Positions 25,188-34,853 of a DNA stretch of 64,000 nucleotides are shown in pieces; the stretch's first letter is position 1, and every line of letters starts with the position of its first letter. Under the pieces are notes generated by a model. That model was not told the origin of the DNA. It made no database searches and saw nothing but the letters and a program-made list of their open reading frames with translations. Source of the DNA: Pedobacter chinensis. Lineage in GTDB: Bacteria > Bacteroidota > Bacteroidia > Sphingobacteriales > Sphingobacteriaceae. The position numbers were made by a program, and so were the translations under genes. Location of the stretch: the NCBI RefSeq assembly GCF_003339865.1, contig NZ_QPKV01000002.1:186001-250000 (forward strand), in the 5' to 3' direction.

Positions 25188-26441
25188 TTATTCGTTGTCT
25201 AGGTCTTCCTTAAGTATATTTAACAACATAGTCAAAGCTGATGTTGCTGCTCTTTGGATGTTTTGAATGCGTTTATTACTGAAATTAAACACTTTAGCTA
25301 TGGTTTTGTGCTTTGAAGAAATTGCAATCCAAACCATTCCCACCGGCTTCTCTTCTGTTCCGCCATCGGGCCCGGCAACTCCACTTACCGCAATGGCGTA
25401 ATCCGTTTTAAAATGTCTTACAGCACCTTCTGCCATTTCAGTTACCGTTTGCTCGCTAACTGCACCGAAAGCAGCTAAAGTATCTTTCTTAACACCCAAA
25501 ATGGATTCCTTTAGCTCACAAGCATAAGTAACTGCCCCGCCAAAGTAAACCGAAGAACAACCAGGGTGCTGCGTAATCAAGTGTGCAATATAACCTCCGG
25601 TACAGCTTTCGGCAGTCGATAACGTCAATTGATTATCTTCCATGATATTCAAAATCGCTTTCTCTAAAGGAATATCCTCATCGACAACAACAAACTTCTT
25701 AACTTTTGCAATAATTTGTTGAGCGTATGCTTCCACTTCGGCTTTTAAAAGAGTTTCTTCTTTGCCACTGGCAGATAAACGTAAACGGACCTGACCCAAT
25801 TTGGGTAAATAAGCAAGTTTGATATGTCCTGGTAAACTATTCTCAATTTCTTCAATCTCTTTAGCTAAAAAAGATTCTCCAATATTTACAGTGAGAATGG
25901 TTTTATGAATGATAGCCGGAAGTTTGAATCTAAGTTTAATTCTGGGAAGAATTTCATCATCCATTAAATACATCATTTCATGAGGAACACCAGGCATTGA
26001 AACAATAATCTTATCATTTTGCTCAAACCACATGCAAGGCGCTGTTCCATTTTTATTTACAATAACTTCACAACCATCGGGAACATCGGCCTGTTGAATG
26101 TTAACATCAAGCAATGGGCGCTTATATTTTTCAAAAATCTGACGTACCATTTCCAATGCGCCAGCATCACTGCGAAAGCCCATATTAAAATATTTAGCCA
26201 GAGTTTTTTTGGTAACATCATCCTTCGTCGGACCTAATCCGCCGGTAATTAAAATGATATCGGCGCGTTTTTCCGCGTCAGCCAAAGCTGATAAAATATG
26301 TTGTTCATCATCAGAAATTGATGTGATTTGCTTAACAGAAACACCTATTAAATTTAACTGTTTAGCTATCCAGGCTGAATTGGTGTCAACAATCTGACCG
26401 ATGAGAATCTCATCACCAATGGTTATAATTTCAGCTAACAT
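25188..26441 (-). CDS. cinA: CinA-family protein (NMN deamidase / competence-damage protein)
   Basis: Cytoplasmic 417-aa protein with two domains. The N-terminal MoCF/COG1058 domain (residues 1-~170) has IGDEILIGQIVDTNSAWIA and TGGLGPTKDDVTK. The C-terminal PncC domain (~255-410) has LSTAESCTGGYIAHLIT, VYFGGAVTYACELKES and AVSGVAGPDGGTEEKPVGMV. The PncC domain converts nicotinamide mononucleotide to nicotinate mononucleotide in NAD recycling; the MoCF domain is an ADP-ribose pyrophosphatase in studied homologs. It starts 2 bp downstream of the lptD stop, so the two are co-transcribed, an order with no obvious functional link. Confidence 0.94.
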   Translation of the reverse strand: MLAEIITIGDEILIGQIVDTNSAWIAKQLNLIGVSVKQITSISDDEQHILSALADAEKRADIILITGGLGPTKDDVTKKTLAKYFNMGFRSDAGALEMVRQIFEKYKRPLLDVNIQQADVPDGCEVIVNKNGTAPCMWFEQNDKIIVSMPGVPHEMMYLMDDEILPRIKLRFKLPAIIHKTILTVNIGESFLAKEIEEIENSLPGHIKLAYLPKLGQVRLRLSASGKEETLLKAEVEAYAQQIIAKVKKFVVVDEDIPLEKAILNIMEDNQLTLSTAESCTGGYIAHLITQHPGCSSVYFGGAVTYACELKESILGVKKDTLAAFGAVSEQTVTEMAEGAVRHFKTDYAIAVSGVAGPDGGTEEKPVGMVWIAISSKHKTIAKVFNFSNKRIQNIQRAATSALTMLLNILKEDLDNE

Positions 26442-26443
26442 AT

Positions 26444-29101
26444 TTATTGGTATGTATTATAGAAACCTTGTCTTTTGCTCAATTTTAAATCCTGAAGGAT
26501 TGATGCCTTCACTTTTAATGTCAAAGAATAACTTTTGTATGCACCATAGGGTACCCAGTTAATGCTCATATCCCAGCAATGTAAATCGCGGTAAATACCT
26601 ATGTTCATCGGTGTTAAGCCATTATTCTGAAAATCATAACCTGAATTAAAAGTCACCTTCCATTTTGGTGTTAGATTCAAATCACCATTAAAATTCAATG
26701 TATTACTTGTGGTACTCATACCAAAATCATTACTGTATTGAAAGCTATAGGAGAATGAAAAATTCCAGGGAATATTAAAATCAACAAAAGCATTCGGATC
26801 TCGGCTTATTGCGGCTAATTGTTCTGATTGTAAAGGTGATAAACCTCTTTCCTTAGCGGTTTCGCTGAGTTTATCATTTGCATCATTTTTCCGTTTTAAT
26901 GCATCAGGGTTTAAACTGTAATCAAAAGAGAAACCAATTGAAGTTAACCTTGGAAATCTACCTCCTCTACGCCAGGTAAATGTGTTACTTCTTGTAAATG
27001 TCTTCTGTCCGGTAACCGGGTCAACGGTTTCATCTAAATCATAGGGGTCAAATGTTCCGTTGTAATTTATCCCCAATTTATCTGTAAACTGAGAACGTCC
27101 ATTAAAACTAAGCGTAGAAAGTTTATTTCTAGGCGCTAAGAAATTATAAGAACCCGTAATACTTAATCCTTGAATAATCGGAATTTTACGTTCACCTGTT
27201 CCGGTTGTGTCTTTACTTGATTTAACTTTTAGTTCAACAGTATTGTCCACTCCGAAACCTATTGAAGCGGCTCTTCCAGAAAACGATCCCTGGTAAGCCA
27301 TTCCCTGAAAAACAGAATATGTTAAGGGTTGTCCGTAAGTATCTAGTACTTTATTTCCATTTTGATCTATTGCTGCCAGAAAAGGACCGCTTCCCGCTCT
27401 TGTAAAGTCTGGAGAATAGTTAAAAGACGCATTTGGAGTCATCACATGTCGTAATGCCTTAATATTTCCCAAATTCTTAAATTCTTTCTTTCCATAAATC
27501 TTGGTAGAAAGACTGGTGGATAGGTTATAACTCCCCGCTCTTTTGAAACCACTTAAGGTATCAATTCTTTCTGTATAAGTTCCATCATCAAAAGTAGTGA
27601 ACCGCTTTTGGATATGTTGAAAATTCCATACTTCATTATAACTTCCACCCATTGAAAAATTCAGATACTTTAGCGCAGTAAATGACATATTGATCGGAAT
27701 AGAGTGACTAAAGCCTGATCTTAAGCGTTTTAAACCATCATTTTGAAATAACAAACTATCTTTAGTATCAATTGCATTTGTTCCCTGAAGCGCATAACCG
27801 ACAGTAATTTTCTGATACCACTTTTGCTCTCCTAAACGATTTTTTGAATCGAAAGGACTAAAAGTAGGCACGTTGAACGTCGCATCTGGCAGCCGGATTG
27901 ATACATCACGGGTTCTTAGCGTTTGATTACTCGTCATGGATAACGAGTAGTTCATGTTATTAGAAAACGTTTTGGAATAACTGATACTACTATTAGTGGT
28001 ATTATTAGCAATCGCACTTAAATCATAATTAAGGTTTGCAGGACTATTAGTATAATAGCTACTTGAAGTAATGTTTACGCTGGCGCTAAATGTAGAACCA
28101 GGGTGAGCATTTGCATTTTGTGAGTGCGACCACCTGATACTAAAATCCTTATTAGGGTTTTTGAAAGCTTCTGTACCTTCTAAACCATTTTTGACGCTAT
28201 TATAACTTAACCCAATGTTACCACTATATTTATATCTTTTAATATAGTTGGTAAGGACGTTTGTTTCATAAGAACCATTGGTATAAATACTCCCGAGTAT
28301 TTTTGCATCCCAATAATCGTTTAAACCGAGATAGTAACCACCATTTTGTAAAAAGAATCCCCTTGTTATATCTTCCCCCGGAGTCGGCAGAATTATACCG
28401 GATGTTCGTTTATTGGGCTTAGGAAAAAACGCAAATGGTAATCCCAAAGGCGTTGGAACATCTTCAATAATCATATAAACAGGGCCGGTGATAATTTGCT
28501 TTTCGGTAACAACCCCTTTTGAAATCATTAAGCCAAAATGTGGATGGGGCAAATTACAGGTACTGTACATTACATTTTTAATGTGCAGCTCATCATCTAT
28601 TTGTTTTTTACTCTGTCCACCAGAAAAGAAACCACCTTCCTGTTCAGAGAAAACACCAAATACTTTTGCCCGGGTGGTTTCAGAATTATAGTAAAGTGAG
28701 TCGGCTATAGCAGATCCTTCAGCGCCAGATTTGAATATTGGTTTCCCAATGTATTTATTCGTTTTAGGATCTATTCTACCGCTGGCAAAGATTTCTTTCT
28801 TTTCTGAATCATATCTGATGTAATCAGCATCGAGTTCAAAATCACCATAATTTACCCTTGCATTACCATACATGTAAACAATGCTTTTGCTTTTATTAAA
28901 CTTAACAGAATCGGCTCTATACTCCACTTTTTCCTCCAAACCACTATTGTTTTTGGTTTCTTTTTTGGATGTATCCCTTTTAGAAGTGTCTTGCTGAATA
29001 ATTTGTTGCAATGAAAAAGAAGAAAATGCGTTAGCTTTACCAACACCATGTGTTAATAAAATGACAGAAATTAGTAAAATAGAGCTCTTAAGAAGTTTCA
29101 A
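26444..29101 (-). CDS. lptD: LPS-assembly protein LptD-like (OstA family)
   Basis: Outer-membrane lipopolysaccharide translocon component of 885 aa. A signal peptide and a Lys/Asp/Ser-rich linker are followed by an OstA/LptA-like beta-jellyroll (about residues 55-160; KSKSIVYMYGNARVNYGDFE, LDADYIRYDSEKKEIFASGR). The long C-terminal barrel begins with the conserved PFAFFPKPNKRTSGIILPTP, a typical Bacteroidota LptD signature. The barrel is Asn-, Ser- and Tyr-rich. It is divergent from an amidase gene by only a short promoter region and followed within 2 bp by cinA. The nearby amidases and MCE protein make this a cell-envelope neighbourhood. Confidence 0.9.
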   Translation of the reverse strand: MKLLKSSILLISVILLTHGVGKANAFSSFSLQQIIQQDTSKRDTSKKETKNNSGLEEKVEYRADSVKFNKSKSIVYMYGNARVNYGDFELDADYIRYDSEKKEIFASGRIDPKTNKYIGKPIFKSGAEGSAIADSLYYNSETTRAKVFGVFSEQEGGFFSGGQSKKQIDDELHIKNVMYSTCNLPHPHFGLMISKGVVTEKQIITGPVYMIIEDVPTPLGLPFAFFPKPNKRTSGIILPTPGEDITRGFFLQNGGYYLGLNDYWDAKILGSIYTNGSYETNVLTNYIKRYKYSGNIGLSYNSVKNGLEGTEAFKNPNKDFSIRWSHSQNANAHPGSTFSASVNITSSSYYTNSPANLNYDLSAIANNTTNSSISYSKTFSNNMNYSLSMTSNQTLRTRDVSIRLPDATFNVPTFSPFDSKNRLGEQKWYQKITVGYALQGTNAIDTKDSLLFQNDGLKRLRSGFSHSIPINMSFTALKYLNFSMGGSYNEVWNFQHIQKRFTTFDDGTYTERIDTLSGFKRAGSYNLSTSLSTKIYGKKEFKNLGNIKALRHVMTPNASFNYSPDFTRAGSGPFLAAIDQNGNKVLDTYGQPLTYSVFQGMAYQGSFSGRAASIGFGVDNTVELKVKSSKDTTGTGERKIPIIQGLSITGSYNFLAPRNKLSTLSFNGRSQFTDKLGINYNGTFDPYDLDETVDPVTGQKTFTRSNTFTWRRGGRFPRLTSIGFSFDYSLNPDALKRKNDANDKLSETAKERGLSPLQSEQLAAISRDPNAFVDFNIPWNFSFSYSFQYSNDFGMSTTSNTLNFNGDLNLTPKWKVTFNSGYDFQNNGLTPMNIGIYRDLHCWDMSINWVPYGAYKSYSLTLKVKASILQDLKLSKRQGFYNTYQ

Positions 29102-29117
29102 ATTCGTATTTGAATGT

Positions 29118-29125
29118 TATTTTTG
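29118..29125 (+). promoter_or_regulatory. Candidate -7 element for the first amidase
   Basis: TATTTTTG matches TAnnTTTG. Transcription from it would start near 29130-29132, which excludes starts further upstream and points to the ATG at 29176. No good -33 TTTG is seen. Confidence 0.5.
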
Positions 29126-29175
29126 CACAAATGTTTAATCAAAAACGTTCAAAATTAGTGAAAAATATACCATTG

Positions 29176-30039
29176 ATGTATCTTAAAACCATTTTAACAC
29201 TTATTATTTGTTTTGCACTAACCAATACAATTGATAATCAAGCCTTTGCACAAGATTATAAAATTAAAACAATTGTAATTGATGCGGGTCACGGCGGCAA
29301 GGATGGGGCAACTCATGGCCTTTATTCAAAAGAAAAAGATGTTGCACTAAAAACAGCGCTGAACTTAGGGAAGGCACTTCAGGACAGCATTAAGGATATT
29401 AGAGTTATTTATACCAGACAAACCGACGTTTTTATTCCTTTATACGAGCGGATTAATATTGCAAATAATGCAAAAGCAGATTTATTTATATCAATTCACT
29501 TAAATGATATGCCTGTAAGGGTAACTAAAGTGGTTGATTATTACAAAAAAGTTAAAGGTAAAAGCGTACCTGTTTACCGCTCGGTGGTTTCAAAAAGCAC
29601 TTCTACTAGGGGAACAGAAACATTTGTATCTGGTACAGGACGTTTAGGCGAGCAGGATGAGGTAATTAAACGAGAGAATGCATCTATGTTTCTGGAAGAT
29701 AATTATCAAAAAAATTATGAGGGATTTATTGCTAACACACCTGAAAACGACATTATGCTTTCTTTAATGAAACAAACCAACAGAGAAAGAAGTTTAAAGT
29801 TTGCCTCACTTCTACAACAGGAATATATAAACGCCGGTAGAATTAATCGTGGAGTACAGGAAAAAAGTTTAGCGGTTTTAGCAAGAGCATCTATGCCTGC
29901 AGTTTTAACTGAAATTGGCTTCGTTAGTAATCCTGAAGAGGAAGATTACATGAACTCATCTGAAGGCCAGAACGAAATTGTTAACGGTATTATAAAAGCA
30001 ATAAAAAATTATAAACGCATAGCAGAGACATCATTCTAA
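29176..30039 (+). CDS. N-acetylmuramoyl-L-alanine amidase (Amidase_3), copy 1
   Basis: Periplasmic zinc amidase that cuts the bond between muramic acid and the peptide stem in peptidoglycan. From the ATG at 29176 the protein is 287 aa, with signal peptide MYLKTILTLIICFALTNTID (cleavage after FAQ). Zinc and catalytic residues are in VIDAGHGGKDG, an ExxN-type segment, ISIHLNDMP and the closing LTEIGFVSNPEEE. Earlier codons in frame (TTG 29110, ATG 29131) would place the start at or before the likely transcription start and bury the signal peptide. Compared with the next gene it has an extra ~20-residue insertion (VVDYYKKVKGKSVPVYRSVV). The next gene begins 14 bp downstream. Confidence 0.9.
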   Translation: MYLKTILTLIICFALTNTIDNQAFAQDYKIKTIVIDAGHGGKDGATHGLYSKEKDVALKTALNLGKALQDSIKDIRVIYTRQTDVFIPLYERINIANNAKADLFISIHLNDMPVRVTKVVDYYKKVKGKSVPVYRSVVSKSTSTRGTETFVSGTGRLGEQDEVIKRENASMFLEDNYQKNYEGFIANTPENDIMLSLMKQTNRERSLKFASLLQQEYINAGRINRGVQEKSLAVLARASMPAVLTEIGFVSNPEEEDYMNSSEGQNEIVNGIIKAIKNYKRIAETSF

Positions 30040-30053
30040 TACATCCCTAAAAA

Positions 30054-30830
30054 ATGAAGATTAAACTTCTTGCATTACTATTTTTTCTTTCTCCAATTAT
30101 CTCAAATTCGTTATTTGCACAGGGATATAAAATTAAAACCATAGTGATTGATCCCGGACATGGAGGCAAAAAACCTGGCGCATCAGGTAGTTTCTCAACA
30201 GAAAAAGATATTGCACTGAAGGTTTCATTAAAGCTCGGCGCCAAATTGAAACAGGAATTACCAGATGTTAAAATTATTTATACCCGAACCAAAGATGTGG
30301 ATGTGGATTTATATCGGAGAGCCGAAATAGCAAATGATGCAAATGCCGATATTTTTATCTCGATTCACTGCAATTCCATGCCACCAGGCAACAAGCATAT
30401 TAAAGGTGCCGAAACACTGGTAGCAGGTTCACATCGATTGAAAGAGCAGGATGCTGCAATACGTGAAAATGCCGATATTAAATTAGAGAAGAATTATAAA
30501 AGTAAATATGATGGTTACGATCCTGCCAACCCCAGTACTTTTATTCTTTTATCATTACTAAAAAACACCTTTCGGGATAAAAGCATTAAATTTGCCAAAT
30601 TAATACAAAACAGCTACATCAGTAGAGATAACAGATTAAGCAGAGGGGTTAAAGAACAAGGTGTTTTGGTTTTACAGCGATGCGGAATGCCTGCTGTTTT
30701 AACAGAAGTGGGTTTCATATCAAACAAGGAAGAAGAAAAATATATCAACTCTGAAAACGGCCAAAATGAAATAGCAGCTTCTATTTTAGCTGCCATTAAA
30801 ACTTACAAAAAAAATATAGAGATTGAATAA
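30054..30830 (+). CDS. N-acetylmuramoyl-L-alanine amidase (Amidase_3), copy 2
   Basis: Second periplasmic amidase of 258 aa, a tandem paralog of the preceding gene. Its signal peptide ends at LFAQ, and GYKIKTIVIDPGHGGKKPGA follows. Zinc-binding His and Glu and the catalytic Glu occur in PGHGGK, SIHCNSMP and LTEVGFISNKEEE. It lacks the insertion seen in copy 1, giving a more open substrate groove. The pair is co-transcribed and followed 177 bp later by an MCE-domain protein. Two adjacent amidases may divide work between septal splitting and recycling, but nothing in the sequence assigns these roles. Confidence 0.92.
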   Translation: MKIKLLALLFFLSPIISNSLFAQGYKIKTIVIDPGHGGKKPGASGSFSTEKDIALKVSLKLGAKLKQELPDVKIIYTRTKDVDVDLYRRAEIANDANADIFISIHCNSMPPGNKHIKGAETLVAGSHRLKEQDAAIRENADIKLEKNYKSKYDGYDPANPSTFILLSLLKNTFRDKSIKFAKLIQNSYISRDNRLSRGVKEQGVLVLQRCGMPAVLTEVGFISNKEEEKYINSENGQNEIAASILAAIKTYKKNIEIE

Positions 30831-31007
30831 CTGGCATTATAAATGTTAGTCGTTCAACAAAAAAATAAATCAAATACCAAACAAAAAGATACATGTAAGC
30901 ATTATGTAATAACATTTACATATTTTACATCTAACAAGAAAGAATTACGCTCGGGCAAGTATTAATTACTAATTTTAGCACTTGTAGCCGTTAAATAAAA
31001 AACACTC

Positions 31008-31961
31008 ATGAAGATTAAGAACGAAACCAAAGTAGGTATTTTAGCTGCATTTGCTATTGCTTTATTAATTATTGGATATAATTTTTTAAAGGGAAATTCC
31101 ATTTTTTCAAGTGAAACAACCTTATTTGCAAGGTACACCAGAGTTGATGGCTTAACCGTTTCAAAACCAGTTTTAATTAATGGTTACCAGATTGGTCGCG
31201 TTGCAAAACTACAGCTTGAACCTGGTGGAACTATTTTGGCAACCCTGAGCATTAATAGCAAATACGATATTCCTGAAAATAGTATTGCCCGTTTAGAAGG
31301 CACGGATTTATTAGGTAGCAAGGCAATTGTAATGTCATTAGGAAATTCAAAAAAAATGGCTGAAGATGGATTTACATTAAATGCCAACGTAGAAAAAGGC
31401 TTAATGGAACAAGTTCAACCTGTTCAAAAGAAAGCTGAACTGATTATTGGTAAAATGGATTCAATTTTAAGCAGTGTGAATTCGATTTTAAATCCTAATT
31501 TTCAAAAGAATGTTGACAGAAGCTTCAATAGTATTGCCGGTACATTGGCTTCATTGGAAAATACTTCTAAAAAAGTGGATGGATTAGTAGGTTCTGAAAG
31601 CGCTCGTATCGAAGCCATATTTAGAAATGTAGAAGGCATTACGGCTAACCTTAATAATAACAACAAAAAAATCAGCGATATCTTAACCAATATTAACACC
31701 GTTACAGATAAGTTCGCTGCTGCTAATTTTAAAGAAACTGTTGATAATGCAAACAATGCCATTGCCGATTTACAAGGCTTAATTTCTGGCATTAAAAATG
31801 GAAAAGGAAGTTTAGGCTTATTGTTAAATGATGATAAAATGTACCAAAACCTAAATAATGCATCAAAAAATCTTGATGACTTAATAATAGATTTAAAAGC
31901 AAATCCTAAACGTTACGTTCACTTCTCGGTATTTGGAGGCGGTGGCAATAAAGATAAGTAA
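31008..31961 (+). CDS. MCE/MlaD-family lipid-transport protein
   Basis: Membrane-anchored 317-aa protein of the MlaD (mammalian cell entry) family, which forms hexameric rings that carry phospholipids between membranes. One N-terminal transmembrane helix (residues ~9-27, GILAAFAIALLIIGYNF) is followed by a single MCE domain (~38-115; FARYTRVDGLTVSKPVLING and GSKAIVMSLG). A long helical C-terminal region is rich in Asn and Ser, typical of coiled needle- or syringe-like extensions. No MlaE or MlaF genes are adjacent. It sits downstream of the amidases near lptD, consistent with envelope maintenance. Confidence 0.9.
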   Translation: MKIKNETKVGILAAFAIALLIIGYNFLKGNSIFSSETTLFARYTRVDGLTVSKPVLINGYQIGRVAKLQLEPGGTILATLSINSKYDIPENSIARLEGTDLLGSKAIVMSLGNSKKMAEDGFTLNANVEKGLMEQVQPVQKKAELIIGKMDSILSSVNSILNPNFQKNVDRSFNSIAGTLASLENTSKKVDGLVGSESARIEAIFRNVEGITANLNNNNKKISDILTNINTVTDKFAAANFKETVDNANNAIADLQGLISGIKNGKGSLGLLLNDDKMYQNLNNASKNLDDLIIDLKANPKRYVHFSVFGGGGNKDK

Positions 31962-31979
31962 TCAATTTTTATAAAGTTG

Positions 31980-32014
31980 AAAGCCTTGCAGTGTATACTG
32001 TAAGGCTTTTTTGA
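31980..32014 (+). terminator. Rho-independent terminator after the MCE gene
   Basis: The 12-bp stem AAGCCTTGCAGT / ACTGTAAGGCTT (one G-U pair) with loop GTAT is followed by a T run. Confidence 0.9.
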
Positions 32015-32169
32015 TTTAATGATTTATCTTAAGATGATACTCTTTTTCCAGAGCTGACAACTTTCTTTTCGTATGGCTATTAAAGTTGTCAACTCTTAAA
32101 ACTGCCCATAGCCAACCTATTTAGAACTTACTGAATGATTTTCAGCAACTTTCCATCTTAGGCATTAAG

Positions 32170-33075
32170 TTACAAGTGGAAGGTCCTTCCCTCAACTGCT
32201 AATTCAGTATTTTCAAAAACAGACTGAGTTTCTTCTAAAAGCATCTGGAGTGTTTTATAACGGGATGAAAAATGTCCGATTAACAATTTCTTTACTCCAT
32301 TGATTTTGGCCACCTCTCCTGCTTGTAATGCAGTTGTATGATGAGTTTCTATGGCTCTATCTAAAAGATCGTGCATAAAGGTTGCTTCATGATAAAGTGT
32401 ATCACAACCTTTTATTACCGGAAAATAGCTTTCGTCATATAATGTATCAGAGCAATATGCATAACATCTTGGTGGATCTGCTGGTGTAGTATATTCTTCG
32501 CTTCTTAAAATGTCACCGTTCGGCAGCTCCACATCAATACCTTTTTTCAAAGCTGAATAATAAGCCATCGGAATTTCTTCAGTTTTGTCCTTTATTAGTT
32601 TCCTCTGTCTTTGTTTCTGTTGAAAAATAAAACCAGTAGTTGGAATTCGGTGGTTCAACACAATAGTTTTTATGATTAAATCACTATTCTCAAATATCTG
32701 TTGAGATTCGTTTGCCTCAATCGGGAAAAATTCAATTGGATATCTTAAAACCGTATCCGAATATTTAAACTGAATCTCTAAAATTTCAAGCAAGGGTGTT
32801 GGTCCAAAAATTTGCATTGGCTTGGTTCGTCCATTTAAATGCAAACTGGAAAGTAAACCAATCAGGCCAAAATAATGATCGCCATGTAAATGGCTAATAA
32901 AAATATAATCTATACGCGCGGCTTTTAAATTGTATTTGGTAAGCTGTTGCTGAGTTCCCTCACCACAATCAATTAAATAATATTTTTCGTTGCAATTTAA
33001 AAGCTGTGCAGATGGATTCCTGTTAAAAACAGGAGTTGCCGAACTACATCCTAAAATTGTAACTTCAAATTTCAT
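32170..33075 (-). CDS. rnz: Ribonuclease Z
   Basis: tRNA 3'-end endonuclease with a metallo-beta-lactamase fold, 301 aa. The zinc motif ISHLHGDHYFGL is near residue 59-70, and the N-terminal strand ILGCSSATPVFNRNPSAQLL and YCSDTLYDESYFPVIKGCDT match RNase Z. The C-terminal HHTTALQAGEVAK and LIGHFSSRYK carry the remaining ligands. The length is right for the short bacterial RNase Z. It is on the same strand as the STAS gene, with that gene's terminator between them, so it probably has its own promoter. Confidence 0.95.
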   Translation of the reverse strand: MKFEVTILGCSSATPVFNRNPSAQLLNCNEKYYLIDCGEGTQQQLTKYNLKAARIDYIFISHLHGDHYFGLIGLLSSLHLNGRTKPMQIFGPTPLLEILEIQFKYSDTVLRYPIEFFPIEANESQQIFENSDLIIKTIVLNHRIPTTGFIFQQKQRQRKLIKDKTEEIPMAYYSALKKGIDVELPNGDILRSEEYTTPADPPRCYAYCSDTLYDESYFPVIKGCDTLYHEATFMHDLLDRAIETHHTTALQAGEVAKINGVKKLLIGHFSSRYKTLQMLLEETQSVFENTELAVEGRTFHL

Positions 33076-33085
33076 AATGGTAGTA

Positions 33086-33123
33086 TATAAAAAGCCTCGT
33101 AGGTTTTAGAAACTACGAGGCTT
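33086..33123 (-). terminator. Rho-independent terminator of the STAS gene
   Basis: Perfect 11-bp stem AAGCCTCGTAG / CTACGAGGCTT, followed on the minus strand by a T run. It lies between the STAS gene and rnz. Confidence 0.9.
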
Positions 33124-33143
33124 AAAGATTTATAAAATGTAGA

Positions 33144-33521
33144 TTATTTATCGCCTCTAAATTCTTTTTCTAACTCATCCATAAAAATGAAATCAGTCGC
33201 TTCCTCTAATGTATTAACAAACGTTACAGATTGAAATATGTTTGATAATTCAATGATTGGAGCGATTTCATCATTAATTCCGGTTACAATAAATAAACCA
33301 CCTGCGGCTTTGCAAAGCCTGTCTCCAACTAAAAGACAGCTTAAATCCTGTGCATCATTACATTCTTTTACATGGCTTAAATCAACAATGATATTTTTAA
33401 AACCCTCTGCATTAAGTAAATATAATTCAGATTTTAAACCAGGTGCATTATCGTTTGTAAACTTAGGTTCTTTTAACTTTAAGGTTACATATTTGTCGTG
33501 TTTATCTACTGAAAATTTCAT
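33144..33521 (-). CDS. STAS-domain protein (anti-sigma-factor-antagonist type)
   Basis: Single-domain 125-aa STAS protein. It starts with MKFSVDKHDKYVTLKLKEP and the fold's first strands, then a helix and IIVDLSHVKECNDAQDLSCL. In canonical SpoIIAA-type antagonists this segment reads DxSG with a phosphorylated Ser; here the site is NDAQ, so regulation by Ser phosphorylation at the classic position looks lost. It therefore probably works as a partner-binding module; no kinase, phosphatase or sigma gene is adjacent. The gene has its own terminator. Confidence in the fold is good; the pathway is unknown. Confidence 0.85.
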   Translation of the reverse strand: MKFSVDKHDKYVTLKLKEPKFTNDNAPGLKSELYLLNAEGFKNIIVDLSHVKECNDAQDLSCLLVGDRLCKAAGGLFIVTGINDEIAPIIELSNIFQSVTFVNTLEEATDFIFMDELEKEFRGDK

Positions 33522-33566
33522 CTCTTCTAATCTTTATTTCACTAATGTATAAAATTCTTTCGAATT

Positions 33567-34511
33567 CTAAAGCGTTTCCAATGCCTTTTGAACATTACTT
33601 TCGATACGATTTGAAATCGCGTCGACATCGGCTTTAATAAACTTATCACCCACAATCTGTTCATAAAGTTCTATGTAGCGTTCTGAAATTGAATTTACTA
33701 TTTCAGGTGTCATTTCAGGAACAACCTGCCCGTCTTTGCCCTGAAATCCATTTTCAATTAGCCATTTTCTTACAAATTCTTTAGAAAGTTGTTTTTGAGG
33801 TTCGTTATTGTTTTGGCGTTCTTCATATCCATCGGCATAGAAATAGCGTGATGAATCTGGCGTATGAATTTCATCAATTAAATAAATTACGCCATCGGCC
33901 GAACCAAATTCATATTTTGTATCAACCAGAATTAATCCACTTTTAGCGGCGATTTCAGTTCCTCTTTGGTATAATGCGTATGTGTATTTTTCTAACTGCT
34001 CATAATCGGTTATAGAAACGATTCCTTTAGCTAAAATATCTTCTTTGGAAATATCCTCATCATGCCCAACAGATGCTTTTGTTGTTGGTGTGATGATGGG
34101 TTGAGGTAATTTATCATTTTCTTTTAATCCATCTGGTAAGGAAACCCCACAAACTGAACGTTTGCCGGCACTGTATTCACGCCAGGCGTGTCCCGCTAAA
34201 TAACCTCTTATTACCATTTCAACCTTAAATGGTTCGCAAATTCGGCCTATGGTAACCATCGGATCGGGAACATCTAAAACCCAGTTTGGAACGATATCCT
34301 GCGTAGCAGATAAAAATTTGGCAGCAATTTGATTTAACACCTGACCTTTAAAAGGAATGGCTTCGGGTAAAACAACATCAAATGCCGAAATGCGGTCTGA
34401 TACCACCATTACCATCAATTTATCGGCAATTGTATATACATCACGTACTTTACCTTTATAGAAATTGCTTTGATTTGGAAAATTAAAATGAGTTTCTTTT
34501 AGTGCTTTCAT
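33567..34511 (-). CDS. purC: Phosphoribosylaminoimidazole-succinocarboxamide synthase
   Basis: SAICAR synthase of de novo purine synthesis, 314 aa. Core motifs are [48 protein letters not shown] and SAICAR/ATP-binding LVDTKYEFG with [15 protein letters not shown]. It is the longer (~310 aa) Bacteroidota/eukaryote-like type rather than the ~240-aa enterobacterial type. The start [20 protein letters not shown] is standard. It stands alone on the minus strand; upstream is a 342-bp gap without genes. Confidence 0.97.
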   Translation of the reverse strand: MKALKETHFNFPNQSNFYKGKVRDVYTIADKLMVMVVSDRISAFDVVLPEAIPFKGQVLNQIAAKFLSATQDIVPNWVLDVPDPMVTIGRICEPFKVEMVIRGYLAGHAWREYSAGKRSVCGVSLPDGLKENDKLPQPIITPTTKASVGHDEDISKEDILAKGIVSITDYEQLEKYTYALYQRGTEIAAKSGLILVDTKYEFGSADGVIYLIDEIHTPDSSRYFYADGYEERQNNNEPQKQLSKEFVRKWLIENGFQGKDGQVVPEMTPEIVNSISERYIELYEQIVGDKFIKADVDAISNRIESNVQKALETL

Positions 34512-34853
34512 GAGGGCATAAAAATAAGTAAAAAAGTTGGGAAGTTGGGAAGTCGGGAAGTTGGAAGATAAAATGTCTTAATAAAAAACCTTGTAAGCTG
34601 AGTTTGAAAATTAAACTCCATAAATGGCGCATAATTTATGCTTTGGGCCAGGGCGGTCGTCACGCCGAATTTCAATTATTTTTAGTTTTTATTGGCATTC
34701 AAAAGCGCTTCGCCATTTATTTCAAGGTCTTTTTGTTATTAAGGAACTGACCATGAAGTAACTACAAAGCCATAAAAACACTAATTCATCTTTATAAATA
34801 ATTCATCCTGATGTTAGGCTAAGGAACGCTACTTAAAGAACTACTAGGTTTAA
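34512..34853. other. Gene-free spacer with degenerate interspersed sequence
   Basis: No credible gene in 342 bp. There is a short G-rich tract of GGGAAGTYGGGAAGT-like repeats near 34538-34565, and the segment CTGACCATGAAGTAACTACAA at 34747-34767 recurs with 19 of 21 matches at 48466-48486. The region looks like decayed interspersed repeat material. Confidence 0.5.
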
